Below are positions 28,801 through 43,800 of a stretch of 64,000 bases of DNA, in pieces (within the stretch, counting starts at the first letter, position 1; the number at the start of each line of letters is the position of its first letter). The notes beneath the pieces were generated by a model. It searched no databases and had not been told where the DNA came from. It saw only the letters and a list, made by a program, of their open reading frames with translations. The DNA lies in assembly GCA_947652115.1 (NCBI GenBank), contig OX393567.1, positions 14,604,308-14,668,307 on the forward strand, in the 5' to 3' direction. Position numbers and translations under genes: made by a program. Source of the DNA: Blastomussa wellsi (lineage: Eukaryota; Cnidaria; Anthozoa; Scleractinia; Plerogyridae).

Positions 28801-31800
28801 GTACGATAAAATCCAGCGCTTCCATTGGTGTTTATTGTCCCGGTGCGTTTTCTAAACAGTCACATGTTTATTGTCTTATTTCGCCAAACCTGCGAATACA
28901 GCCGTCTTTCTTTGCTCCCGACCAGCTTGGCGTTTTAGCCATTTACTTATTGTCCCTTTAATGAAGCGTTAAGTAGTTTCTTCACTTTACTGATAGGATA
29001 ATTAAAAAAGTGCATCCACAGACTTTCCATGGAGTCCAGATTATTTCTAATTTTTGGCTGTATCATTTGAAGGAATCATTCCACAGTCCTTGGCAGTTTT
29101 GGGATAATTTGCGGGCCTGTGCAAAGCTCCTTTCTAATGTTGTTGTACCCTTTACAATACATCACAAAATGTTGTTCGTCCTCTATGCAGTTTTCTGTAC
29201 ACATTTTAACACTTCTTTCTTCATCTGTTTCGTAAGGAGTGAACTCTTAATTGCAGCCTAGTCATACTTGTTCCATGTTCTCCCTCCATTAACTATGGCT
29301 GTAGTTCTAACTGACTGACTTACTGCTTGCTTGTTTGAATTTTGTTTTCGTCTGTGTTACCAGATACGAGAATTCTGGAGGAAGATAGATTGGCCTGACC
29401 CGTCTGGATCATATGTGTTTGTCATGCAAATTACCAATGTATGTACAAATGTTTCAACAGGAGCTCACTTTTATTATTATTTACTGTTGACAAAACTAAG
29501 CAAAGTACACAAACACAGGCACATATTCCAAAAGAAAAAAAATGTAGAAAACTTGTATGAGTACAGTGAACTCATGTAAACGTTGACTGAAAACTGTAAC
29601 AGGTTGTTGTCATGCAGTGTGTACTCAGTTAAGCTCTAAGGTCCTCTAAGTTTAGCTTTGTGGAAGACGCAAAGGTAAACCCATGTTTCTATTAATGTTT
29701 TTGTTAATAGTGATATACAAAGTTTTGATAGTTTTTTATTCGTCAGTATCTGTCATATTTAAATGCCCCTATCAAGATATTTTGAGCATAGTTATTTTTT
29801 GTCATTTTGGCGACAAACCAAATTACCTTCAAAATGCAGGAAACCTAAAAATAACTGTTAACTAAGGAAGAAAAACCTCCGAGAGACAATTCTAAACCAA
29901 AAAGGAACAACGATGGATAAGGATGGAGAAGATTGAGACGGATTACAAATGAAGAATATGAAAAATAGGCTATTTTTCGATAAGAACATGACGTACGTCT
30001 AATGTTGTTGTTTCTTGTAGCAAATTTGCAGCAGTGCATCGTATTACGCTGATCTTCTGTTTGAAAAGATGATCAAGAATAATTATTACGACGAGGATCC
30101 TTCTCAGTTTGATGTCAGTGAACAGGTATCAATCATATAACTGAGTCATGGCCGTGTGAAAATAATCAAACGTTATTGGTTTGTTAATATATTATATGCT
30201 GGTTTAGGTTTGTTATAGCCCTGGACTACGAACAGTCCCAAGAGGAAAATGGCTGTTGGAAATCTGCGTGCTAGACGCGCCGCGATTTTTCACTCGCGCC
30301 TTTTTATAATTAATGAAACCAGAAAACAAGAGGGACTGCTCAATCAATCAATCAATCAAGAACTTTATTACCGTATCATTGTGTGTAAAAGCCCGCACTT
30401 TTTCAACAGGGTTCTTTTCAGACATTTTACGGCAGCCTGTGGTAAAGGTTGGAAGCGGAAGCGGCCGTGTAGCAGCGTGTGTACGGCTTCTGCGACAAAT
30501 CGCTGCGACAAAATTTAAATTAACCAATGCGGTAGCGTCAGTTTTTTCTCGTTCACATTTTCCCCTCTTCCAAATTCGCTTGCGTGCACCAAACAAGCGT
30601 CTTGTCGCAGTAGCAGTACAGACGAAGTGACTTGTCGCGGCGACGTGTCGAAGCGATTTGTCGCATAGGCTGATATTATTTCTAATTGAGTGCGTTTTAT
30701 GGTCACTGGTGGAGATCTGTTGTAGAAGGAGCTGCCACACGATTGGACATGTAACTAAAACGAGCTGCCACACGATGGGGCATATAAAAGGAACAAAATT
30801 GCAACATGCACACTCACAAGAAAATGTGGACATGTGAGCACACTCTAGGAGACGCGCGTGTGCTTCAACACGTCGTGTCGTGTCCCTGTTACAATAACAA
30901 GTTCCTGGAACACTACTGTAGAAAGAATCAAACCATTCCCGTTCCTTGGGTGACTTCGCGAGTCAAACAAAGTCAATCTTCTGTTGTGCGATTAACTGAG
31001 CTTTTATTGTTTGCCGTCAAAATCATGCGAAGAAAGTTCAGTAAAAACTTAAATGTTTTACTGAACTTGCTCTTGATTTCGACGGTGCAAAGCAATTCGG
31101 GAAAACTAGTTCTAAGAAACGTTTTGCATTGATCGCTTTTGTCTGTTTTTGAGTGTAGACCTCCATACTTAACTCGTCTTTTTTCCTTTTTTACTGTTTT
31201 CCATGTTGCTCGTTGACTAGTTGTGTGTAACGTTGAACGACATTGAGTATATGAGGTTGTGGCTGGCTAAATTGCCGGAGAACCTAGGCTGGGAAGACGT
31301 TATTAATGCCATGATGGCGGCACACGGCGAAAGAGGCGGGAAACACGCGCGCACCGCGCTGGAAAACATGCTGTCCAGTTCAGATGAAGACATGCTTAAT
31401 AAGATAGCTGACGCGATCGAACACATTGGACAGCGGGTTTGTTTTATTGTGGTTTCCAGTATAACACAAAATTGCTTGTTTAAGGTGGATCGTACCAGGT
31501 TTTCGTACGTGGGAAGTCTGTTGACGAGCGTGCGCGTCACGCGCGAGATAGTCCGCGATTTATAGCTGAACAAATATGGCGGCGCGTGGGTTAATACATG
31601 CAAGGTTGCTTTTGTTCTGTTTATCAGAGATTGGATCAACAGGAAAGTTGTTCTTTGAGCGCCGGTTCTTGGGCAATTCGAAATGCGTCAAATTTATTTT
31701 TTGGAACTCAATGCCCGAGTTACAAAGTTAAAATTCCCGTTTGACGCTGCGATCGATCCTGTCGGCGATCGCAAAGATTTTATCGTTTCTGACTTCTTCG

Positions 31801-34800
31801 GTTTCATCAGAATGTGGCAAATCAAACAAAACTTTGAAAGGAAATCGTTAAAAGGGAGGCCAAACGTTCAATAAAACAGTTCACGGCACAACTGCTAACT
31901 AATTCCACGGAACTGAAGTTTAGATTCTCGAAGACGATCCTCAAAGTAGCGTCAAAGACCAAAGAAAACGAAACGACGGTAATTGCGTGGTCGCGCGTGT
32001 ATGAACGCGAATAGGTCAGCGGTAGTCAAAACTGAGCATGAGTAAATGCTTGTCATTTTAAGTCAAGATTTTGAAGTGCGTGACGACGCGCGTGGATATT
32101 GTTGAACTCGCGAAGGCTTTTCCAAGAGAACAAGCCTGGTGACCCTATTTTTTTATTGTTTCAATATTTTCCCCTTACTGAGAGGAAACGTCAGACGTAA
32201 TTTTAAAAAATTCTACGAAAGGAATTTTTCTCTACTCACAAAATTGCCTTTTTTCACGTTTATAAAAAATCCGCTTCGTAGAATTTTGTTACAATTATTA
32301 TACAGCTTCCTTTTCAAATGCCAAAAGTTATAACGTGAAAAAAATTGGGGGTCACCGGGTTGGTTTTCAAGTTTTATGCGTCAGAAGCTGAAAAGTAGGT
32401 CCGAATAATCATCAAGTTCCGTTACCATGGTGACAGCTGATGACGAAATACTTGTTATTTTTGGTCAAGAACAAAATATGGAATTGAATCATACGAACAT
32501 TTTGTTATGACCTTGGATTGATATTTTGCTCTTTTCTTCCAAAGTTGACACAGTCAAAAACCTGAAAACTGGTACCATCCACCTTAAGCTGGTTTACATC
32601 AATATAGAAATGGCATCAACAGAAACTCGTAAAAATCCGAGTCCCAGATGGGATTTGAACACACGACCCTCCGTGATCTAGTCGGATGCTCTAACCACTG
32701 AGCTACTGGAGACTCTTTGGTGAGCAAGGGTCAAATTTCCGTTGATGCCATTTCTATGTTGATATATTTCTTTAATTACTCTCTTGGAGGTTGGTTGGTC
32801 GCATCTTTGATATGCTTTAATATGACTGCGTGATGCAGGTAAGAGTGATATGTGCCATTCATCATTTGACTGTGTAACCGCACGATGCAGTTCCAGTCAA
32901 GACCCACATTTGACCCTTGCTCGCCAAAGAGTCTCCAGTAGCTCAGTGATTAGAGCATCCGACTAGATCACGAAGGGTCTTGGATTGAAATCCCATCTGG
33001 GATTTTTTCGGAGTTTCCGTTGATGCCATTCCTATGTTGATGTATTTCTTTCATTACTCGTTTGGAGGTTGGTTAAGCTGGTTTATTTCACTTATTTGTA
33101 TCTGAGCAATAGCGAACATCTTTCGGCCCTTACTCATGGCTTCTGAACTTTGCCATTTTGATAATCCCCTGGCATTGTCTGTTGATAGACTTCCGTACTG
33201 CATACGTCGCCATTTTGTGTAAGTTATTTAAATGCAAATCTCTCCATTTAAACTGCTCCACCACCAATTAACAGTGTACTTTCTTCTCCTCAGATGGGTG
33301 TTGACATCAAGAGATTTGTTTTTCAAATTTCCTGTGCCTCGGACAACATATCGGCTGAAGATGTAAGTCTTGCTCTTGAGACACACTGCGAGACAGTTAA
33401 GATTTATAACGAATGGGATAACGAAAGTGAAACTAATGCCTTTTACACAATGACATCAGGTTGTGGGTGCGTTGTTGCAGTACCTGGATGATGATCTAAT
33501 GGTGCTTAACACAAGTGTCGCCAAATCCGTATTTGAAAGGTAAGTTGCAGCAACAGATCACTGCGCGCAAACGACGAAAGATGATCAATCATTGTTTCTG
33601 GGAAAACCCTCGCCCAGCCCACCCCTAACCCATGTTTCTGCAACGAAGTCACAAGTCACTGTGAAACATGTGCTAGGGGTGGGGTGGGTGGAAAACCCTC
33701 ACCCACCCCACCCCTAACCCATGTTTCTGCAACAAAGTCACAAGTCACTGAGAAACATGGGCTTGGGGTGGGGTGGGTGGGAGTTTTCCCAGGAGCAAAT
33801 ATTGATCCGATGTTTTCATCCGGTAACATTCTAAAATTTTTGCAGCTGACGACGTGACGTTTTCAATTATTTTCTGTTAACAACAAATGTTATACGGAGC
33901 CAAATCATAGGATATTCTCTGTTGAAAGATTTTCCAAGGAAAATGTAAGTTGTGGAATGGCCCCTTTCGATAACCTTTCGATATCTTCTGTTGCAGATTT
34001 TTCTCGACTATTCCTGGCAAGTTGTCATGTTACTTTCTACAATGTATAAAACTTCTTCACAGCTCGCGCTTGCGAAAATGATAGTATAATGAGTCGGGGG
34101 AACCAGTTCATGACGAAATTCCGCCTCCGAGATGGGACTAATCACATGGTTTTCGCCCCTGAAGTTTCTAAGCAACATGATGTGTTTGCTTGCGCGATTT
34201 CTTTCGGTGTATTCACGAGCGCTCGCGTTTTTTTGAGTGGATAAAACGAGTTGGAAGCTCTCGAGAGCAACAAAGATTTGCACAAACTGGCATTTGTTCC
34301 CCCACTGTAATGGAACTACTGCAAAGGAATGCCTTCCCTAGTTTTAGAACTCATCTTTTATCGTTGGCAAAAATGGTAGTGATTTGTGTTCTTCATTGAC
34401 AGAATTCTTCATTTCATTTGGGAAATAGTGATTGAGAACTTCACTAATGGGATTAAATCCAACGCAGGGGTAAAGTGCCTTCTTGTTATTTTTGTTTTGT
34501 TTTGTCATTAAATTCTGCCGCTAACCTGATGACTACTGTGTTCTTCTTTCAGAGAACAGCAGCATTCTACCAAAGACAGCACGAAGCACTAGAGGTTAAA
34601 TAGGGTTTTTCAGCGTTTTAAACATGTATTGTTAGGATAAGAGTGGTTTGAAGTCAACTTCATTATTTTGCAACAATAAATAAGATGTACCAAAGCAGAA
34701 TTTTAACTGTTTGAGCGGGAGATTTTGCGGCTGAAAGAGCTTTGTGTCCACATGAACATGGCAGTTGAAACTTTGAGGAAAATTCCAAAATTCTTGTAGT

Positions 34801-37800
34801 CTGTCAGACAATGAATTTAGAGATTGTGAGCCAGTAAACAAATAATGGGGCGGTACGCAGCTCTTTACAAAATCCTATTGGCTGAAAAAAACTAATATAT
34901 AGATTTAGCCAAGCCTAAAAGCGGAGCTCCGCGTTTTTTTCTGGTTCTTAATGATTTCTGAAATGCGTTCATTATATGTACTAGCGTGGGCAACTCCACA
35001 CCTGAAATAAATAAGAATAATTAAAAACGTCAACTCCAATTGCAGAATTTCCGCTGAGAATGACCATAAAAAGTTAAAAGATGCTGCCAGAAGCAAAAAA
35101 ATCGGACCTGAGCCCGCGATCAAGCGGTCATCTTCAAGAAAACACGTTACCTCGATGAGTTCTAAATCTGAGCCCGCTATCTGGTCATGTAATACTGGTC
35201 AGCGGATACCTTCTTTTGACAGCTGTCAATTGACCATAACATGGCAAAGATATAAGCTTATGGTAACCTTTAAAAATAATATATAGATTTAGCCAAGCCT
35301 AAAAGCGGAGCTCCGTTGTTTTGCTGGTTCTTAATAATTTCTCTGAAATAAATAATAATTAAAAACGTGAACTCAAATTGCAGAATTTCAGCTAAGAATG
35401 ACCATAAAAAGTTTAAAAAGTGCTGGTCAGCGGTCAACTTCAAAAAAACACGTTGTCTCGATGAGTTCTAACCTGAGCCCGCGATATGGTCATGTGATAC
35501 TGGTCAGCGGATACCTCGATTTGACAGCTGTCAATTGACCATAAAACGGATGCCCTATAACAAAGATGTAAGCTGATAAGGCTGAGAAGGTGTTGACAAG
35601 GCATGGCTATGGCCGCCATGTTGCGCGACTCCGTCGTCGTCGTCGTTGTCGTGCGTACGCGCCCACGAGCAATACCGCTAGCCATGATAACCATGAGAAA
35701 ATCAACACATGGGTTTCGTTTTCTTTCCCATTTGAGGATGGGGCTCCGCTTGGGGGCCCTTCGGGCCGCCGGATCTCCGCTATCAACCAGGTCGAACTTT
35801 GAACTATAGCCGCCATATTGATATTTGGGGCGACGTCGTACGTACGCATTTCGCATGCGCCCGCGAGCATGCCGCTTGTCATTTTGACCATGAGGAATGA
35901 AAGGCATGGTTCTCCTGTTTGTAATTTGTATGCGCGCTTAGTTCTTCTATTTCTATAGGTATGGGGATCCGCTCTCGGAGCTCCGCTATAAACAACAACA
36001 GTAACAATGGAACCTAGCCCTAAAACAATAGAGCTGCGTGCTAAGATCCAATGAAATTATAGCTGCGAGCTATCTCCAAATAATAAGCAATTCTTCCCTG
36101 AAGCTCTTCATTTTTTTTTGGGGGGGGGGGGGGTGGGGCACTTAGTAAACTTTCCTACCTACAGGGTGGGCGCTTAATCTAATAAATACGGTATGGGAAG
36201 TCATGTCAACTAGAGTTATTTTTTAAACAATCCAGAAATATATCATAGCACTTCGGCAGCTGTCACTCTTTGGGGATTAATATGCAAAATTCGTTAGAAA
36301 TTGTGGAGCGCATTTTGAACCATCTTCACTGTTGTCTTGCGTTATTGATGGCGGCATTTCGTTTTGCTTTTCAGATAGTGCAGAGTTTCTTTCATGCCGA
36401 TGGAGTTGGAGTTCCACTGGAACGTCTTCAACTGGGGCAGTACAGGGTTTGTTTAGTAAACTTGTTGTCATTGACGAGTTATCATGTATAATGTGCACAT
36501 ACTACTATTGAATGTGTTTCTCTCACCAAGGGCATATTTACATTTACTTCGCCGCTTTGATTGTTCTTTGGGTAATTTCTGTCATTCCTCTTCATGTAGT
36601 TTGGAAGACTTCGTTACATTTTTTAGCCAGTTTGTACAAGAACTCAAAGTCGGGTCGAAAGTACGTTTACTCCCGCCTAAAAATACTTGCGAAACAAAAA
36701 CGTCGCAACCGTGTTTACATACTCATCTAAACACCCATCAACCAATGGGAGCGCGCGTAGTATCTCAGTTATTTTATAATTTCCAATAGCTGAGTTTCCA
36801 CTAATCACTGCGCGTTGCTCTTTGAAGGGTTTCTTAACTTTCGAGTTAAGCGTACACAAAATTGCAGGTTTTAGACTGTGATTCTTTAGTTTCTACTAAA
36901 CCAATGACGCCTCGTTTACTATTCACTCATAGAAAACTAGGGCTCTTGGTCTAATTGTTAAATATTGTTTCTGTAGACTTTGACTGAAATCCTCAACATA
37001 CGCAAGTTGTCTACAACAGAACTAATCCAGCATTACTTTGCCGAGAAGTGCAAAGAACAGGTATATGTTAGTTATCTGATACGCCACACTGTACAATAAA
37101 AACCCGGCTCTCTGAATGTACCTATGTCTCGGGCGAGTTAAATTTTGCACTTATCCCTTCATTCGTAATTTTGCTGAAAGTAGTATACTCATGCGAGTAG
37201 ATATTACACCCCACCTAAGTTTTTTTAAGGTCATTAGAAATCCCACAGAAATGCTTTTTGCAAAATGGTCATACTTGATAACCTGAAGAGGATGTAAACT
37301 GTCTGTTCGCGAAACAATTAGGTACCGTATTAATTCCAGTTGTACTAGTGAGAATATCGGACTTTTTAGTACTTTCCACGAGTGGATTTGTAAAGTTGTT
37401 ATTGTTGTTGGAAATTAGAGGTAGCGTTCCTTTTAACCAATGTAAAACCGGATTTTGCGATCGAAAATTAGATATCCCGTTCCATTTATGGGGAAACCAA
37501 TCTTAGATTGCAATCCAAACAATCCACCTCTGAACGTGGATCGTTCGGATTGGTAACTGAAACTGGTTTCAGATTTTCGTTCCATTTGAGAAAAATGCGA
37601 GTATCGCTCAGCGAATTAAGCCCGCCATGTTTGTTTTGAAAAAGAAATATGGTTCCCAGGCCCCTTAGTGTTGTTGCGTAATCTATTTTTAGATTTTCGT
37701 TCCAGCTAAAACGAAAATTGAAACAATCTGGATTCACCAGATCCGAAACTGGATTGGCTAAAAGGAACGCTACCATAAATAGGCCGATCTGTTCACAAAT

Positions 37801-40800
37801 ACAATTAATCCCTAATTGTTTCTAAAAAAATATAATTTTCCTTTTAATAATAATGCTACCATAAATAGGAGCTTCTGTTACGAGAGAATGCTTGAGTTAA
37901 AATGTAATATGCCTGGCGTTCCGTCTGGCTTATCTTGACCTATCTTGGCTTCGAACGTTTGGAAGCACAAAGTGAGGCTTTGCAGTAGGCCCTTTGCACG
38001 ACCCAGTCACATGGTACAAAATAACACCCTGCTGCTGAGCAACCTACGCTCTGGGACATGAAGTCACTTTGTTTTAGATGTCCCAAAGCGTAGCTTGCTC
38101 ACCAGGGTGTTATTTTGTACCACGTGACTGGCTCGTGCAAAGGGCCTATTGGTAAGACCACTTAAAATCGCAACTAGAAGTCATCATTTAATGTTCCAGG
38201 ATAAATTTATCGATTGGGTTTGCGAAAAGCCATCGTTTTTTGGGTCGATTTTTGAAGATGTTTCAGAAACGAAGGCGCGAGTGAAGCGGACTTGAAACGA
38301 GTTATGAAGGTGGTGCAGCTGCGTTTTTGGCGCAAAGCTCTGAGCACGAACAATTTGGGATTTGACTTGTTCTATCAACCAATCAGATGCGAGTTTTTAC
38401 GGGAGCAGTATTATAAGGAAACTGAGGTTATTAACTGTATTGTGGGTTCTTTGCAAGGAAACTGTCGAAGAGAAATATGGAGCCGTGACATTTAAAGTAT
38501 TCTACGATTTTAACAATCAGAAGCTCCAAGTTGAAGGTGAGGGTTGTTTTTTTTTATCTCTTTGGTATATTGTAATGATAAATTAGATTCAGAAAACAAC
38601 GAGAACCGATCTCGACTCGACATTAAGGGTGCGTTTCTTTAAAAAAATCCAAGATTGGATATTCTTAAATCGGAAAACGGATTTTGCGTTTCTTTAATGA
38701 ACAGATTAATCCAAAATCACTCGGATCATGGTGCATCAAAGGAACCGAAGAATCCACTCTCGGCAAGGATTCTTCAGTTCCTTTGATGAACCATGATCAG
38801 AGTGATCTTGAATTAATCTTTTCATTAAAGAAACGCAAAATCCGTAAAGAAACGCACCCTAAGATTTTCAGATCAGATTTTATTTTAGAGTGGTCTTAAC
38901 AGGAATAACTCTTGTTCTTTACAGTGTTGAATGCTAAGAACCTTCCGCCGTTGGACACAAACGGTGAGTGTTATCGATTGTCATTATTATCCAACTATTA
39001 AGAGAGCGTATACCACTGTAATGCCCCGTACCCTATCTTAACAGGTAATATGCGAAGACATTTTCCCTTCGCTACTTGTGGTTTCACGAGAGGGCAGCGA
39101 TGCTAAGTAGCGTGAAGGTACGATGCACGTTATCGCAAACGTGAAGTACCTTTATTCGGCGAGAACGTGGCAAAACAAATCAAAACGTTGTCGATTGGTA
39201 GTGGTCTCTATTATGATCATCTGTACTGGGGTGTTTTAAGTCGAGTTTCTCTCTCTCTCTTTTTAATTTAATAAAGGTTTTTATTCAGAGTACGACATAA
39301 GCAACAATAGTACAATAAAGGAAAATTCAAAGGATAATAAAAAAGGTCATAAGTGTTACAAAAATTACAATACAAAATTAAACAAAAAATAAACCAAGAA
39401 AAATAAGCTCAAATAAAGTTTGTTCAATTTGTTCTTATGTAAAGAAGGAAAGCCGTCAAAGGGCACATCAACGCTGTCTTGGATAGTGCAAAAGATATAA
39501 GATATGGATTTGAATAATGTATTACCCTTCTATCACGCAATACTAAAACACTGACAAGAAAACAAACCCATTATCCCAGAAGATAATACACAAGCAAAAC
39601 GAAATTATCTGGAACAATCGATCTATTTAAAACAATGGTATCAAACTGGAATCACGTACATAAAGGACTTGCTTGATGAAAATCTTAGTTTCTTATCTCA
39701 TGACAATTTTCAAAGAGTCTTTCAGCTTCATGTCCCATTTACAACCAAGCTGGTGACGAAAGATCAATGCACAGAAATCCCAACTGAAAATAACGAAATG
39801 TCACAAGAACCTCCTCTGCCCAAGAATTTCACCAACCGTGCTGTCTATGCTGCAATAGGCCACTTTCGCTATATTCTCTACTTGCACAAATCCCATAATA
39901 CACCTCTTTACCCCCCAGAATTTTGCATAATCATTGTTTGCAATTTCTCCTGGGACATGAAACAATGCCTATGCAAATTTTTTTGGGGGTAGAAGCGGTG
40001 TATTATGGGATTGTGCAAGTAGAGAATTAAAATTCAGCTTGGTAGCGAGGCCAAGAAGACACAAACAAAGGCCTCGCTATCAAGCTGAATTTTAATATAG
40101 CGAAAGTGGCCTATTATAAACAACTAGTTCCAACCCCCAACTGCTGAACAAAAATTATTGCGATTTGGTTTCTTGAAATAATGCTAAAAGAAAGTTTATA
40201 ACCTCCCCTTTGTTACCACGCTTGAAACAAGCTTCAAATTTGTCAAAACATACTTGCAACTTGGTATTCTCTATCCCGTGTGAAGCTATGTGACTCTGAA
40301 ACTTGTCAACTATGCAAAATGCAACCACAAACATTACCGTTGTCCTATTATTTCTAAAGTTTGGTCCGCGTTTCAAAATTGGGGGTTGGAAATACATAAG
40401 AAGACAATAGGTAAGAAAATCGCAACGGCAACGGCAACGGGAACGTCGCTGAACAAAAAGTTTAATAAGCAGAACAGTAGCTTTGCATGTGCTTTATAGT
40501 TCTTCTGCAAAACAACAACGTGAAATGACCAAATTCTGCATTGTCTGGACAACGTGAACCACGAAGGCAATTTTTTGAATTCCCGTTTCGAATTTATCGC
40601 TATGTTCCAGGTTCAGTTTTGAGATAGTTTTGACAGTAAGAAACAGACTAAATGACTTTAGAGTATCGGGAGATTCGTAGGTAAAATATAAATTCATTTT
40701 TTAATCGACGTTTTTCTCGGCGTCGCCGTCGTGGTTTCTTAAACTCCCTAATAGGGAGCTTAAGCAATGACGACGGCGACGGCTAGGACGACGCCTGCTA

Positions 40801-43800
40801 AATAATGAATTTCGCAATTGCCTTGATGCATTTGGTGCATCTATCGCTTTCAAACGTAGTTCTTGTAGAAAATATATGGACGGCGTTTATTTTTAAAAAG
40901 AAAAACGAAAATTTAGCCCTCGAGGTTCAGGTTCTCCAAAGTTCTCAGAAATTGGTCATTTCACGTTGTTGTTTTGCAGAGGACGGCAAAGAAATGTACA
41001 AAGAATTATAACGCACGTGCAGAGCTATTGTACTTCTAATTAAATCTTTTGTTTAGAGACGTTCTCGTTGACGTTGCCGTCGTGGTTTGCTTAAGCTCCC
41101 TATTAACTCTCACAGAACGATCGAGTCTCTCTTTCCGTGCAGGGCGAGCCCGTCGTGAACAGTTAATAGATGTGAAATCGAAGGTAAGGCTTATTCCACT
41201 TGTGTTTCAGGATTATGCGACCCGTATGTGACAGTGGAGCTTCTGCCAGAAGAGTTCTTTGGCAGTGAAGTAAAGAAAACAGAGATAATAAAAAATACTC
41301 TGTTTCCCCTTTTTGACGAGCAGTTCGATTTGTAAGTGAGCTAATAAGCTATTTCCAAGTTCCCCAATGGGAAAATCTTGACTGCCAGCGTAAAATACAA
41401 AAGACCACCATAATATTCAAAAGTATACACGGGGTTAGCTCCGGAGTACTTAGCGTAAAAGTTCTCTGAACTCAATACAAACTACAACCTGCGGGACTCG
41501 GGGAACAAAGTTGATGTTCGATTACCGCGCACAAATTATCTCAAAACAGTTTTAGTTATAGTGGCGCCACACTTTGGAATAGCCTTCCTTGCGAAGCTAG
41601 GTGTGCGGAATCCCCGAGGTCGTTCAAACGCGCAATCAGCAAAGCTCTCTAAGGCACGGCATTCACGGAAAGCAGCTTTTTAATAATAGTTTAGCTACAG
41701 ATATAGTTACGTTGTTCTAGTTTTTATCCTTTTGAATAATTTGTATACTTAGTGCGTGTAGCTGTTGAATTTACCGCGTTTAAATAAAGTTTTACTGTTT
41801 CAAAACGAGTATATGTGCGAAACTTTCTAACCTGTGGTCACCACTAGTTATATTGTCAAGTGCTTTCCAAACATTGTCTTGCTTGTTCTCGGTAGTGATG
41901 TTGAACCCGAGCTATTGAGGGAGACTGGTGCGTGCTTGCATTTGACGGTCATGGATTATGATGTGTTTTCAAATGATGATTTCGCTGGTCACGTGTTTTT
42001 CAACTTGAGCAATATCCTCGGTTTGCGGGAAGTTGTCGCTGGGGGATTTGGAACCGTACCACAAGAAACAAGAAATATCTTCCACCCCAAACCTGAAGGC
42101 CTGTACTTTGAAGGTAAGTCTTACTCCACGCTTATGTATGGTGACGTCGTGAAACATGCGGACATAGTAAGCAAAGCGTGTCTTCTATCTCTACTTCATA
42201 TACCGCTATGTATTTATTCATATACGTTACTTTATCGTATCAACCATACTCGACTAGAAGAAGACGGATTGAAAACCTTCCTTTTTTGTTTTCGTGTCCA
42301 CGTGACCTAAGTCACGTGTCACGAAGGTTATGTAGCCCAAGCTGCTTTGGTAGCTGTCAACATGACAAAAAAAAACTAATTTTGACCAATAAAGGCTTGT
42401 TTTCACTAGCGCACAAGCATAAGTATAACGAAATAAGCACGAGCATAAGAAGAACAATCACACTTGTTTTTCTCATGCTGTTTACACTAGGAATCACCGC
42501 GACATAAGGCTACATAAGCACAAGTAAAACGGGCATTGTCCGTTCTTCTTGTGCTTATGCTTATGTCGTTATGCTTATGCGCTAGTGAAAAACAGCCTTA
42601 ATACTACAAACTATAGTGTACATTCCACCAATCTTCAAAGAATCAAAGAATAGAACGGTTTGGGTAAATTTTTCACGGTTGTTGGACCGGCTAGAGGTTG
42701 ACAATACGTGCAATAACGTAGCGTTCAAGAGCATAACAGTGTTCAATTCTCGAAAAAGGTAGAACCGTGCAATGTAACAGATGTACTTTCGATATCTGTC
42801 AAAAAATCAAACGATGTACTATGTGCTAATATTTTGGTTTTTACGTGGTGCATTAAGATCAGTTTCTGTGTGCGTTACCTATGTCCAAACTCGAATCCCC
42901 CGTTTAACAACCGCAAATCTAAAGCATTATGCCGATTCTCTTAGCTTCAAGAACATAAGGCGATTATGTCAGGATGGTGTCATCGCCTAAAAAAGCGCGA
43001 AAAGAATTGAAAGTGACATGTGAAGGCAACCCAAAGGGTCTCTGATTCGGCACGTTTGAGCACTAACGTATTCAGTTTTCTTGGCTTTGTAAAGTGAATA
43101 ACATGATCGTCATCGCCATCATAATCGTTATACAAAAGTTAAGAATGTAATTTACGGAAATTTATTTTAGCCAGCTCGGTTAGGAATAAAGCGTAATTAC
43201 AATTGTTCATTGTAGAAAATCTTCCCCAGTGAAATCGTAAACAGTTCTCCACCAATCAAACAAAGCTCACCACCTTGACTCTTTGAATTCAAATGGCGTT
43301 CAATAGCCCAATTTCGATATATTAAAAATCAGCCTAAAACAATAGACATCACTACGAGGCTCTTGGGAATAAATATAATTTGGTTTTATCAACTGGGTTG
43401 ATAATGTCAATTGGCCACCGTAAAGAGATTCAAGTGCTGACGTTTCGAGCGTTAGCCCTTCGTCGGAGCGAATGAACCCCACAAAACTTCATTCCCCAGA
43501 GGTCTATTGTTTTAGGCTGAATTTTAAAATATCGAAATTGGTCTAATGTTGCGTTGTCATGTTGTGCTATGTTTGTTGTTTTGTGTTGTTATATTTGTTA
43601 TGTTTGTTGTTTGTTGTTGTGTTTGTTGCATTGTTTTGTTGTGTTATGTTTGTTGTGTTGTGTTGTTATATTTGTTGTTATGTTTGTTGTTTGTTATTGA
43701 GTTTGTTGCATTGTTTTGTTGTGTTGTTAGGCTGAATTTTAAAATATCGAAATTGGTCTAATGTTGCGTTGTCATGTTGTGCTATGTTTGTGGTATTGTG

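Noticed and set aside
30313..30833. 161-codon minus-strand frame and its plus-strand shadows
   Set aside because: Falls in a GTCGCAGCGAC-type repeat region; no recognisable domain or splice context.
35440..35907. 155-codon minus-strand open frame as a gene
   Set aside because: It lies within a repeat present three times, with several overlapping open frames due to CG-rich trinucleotide content; no domain.
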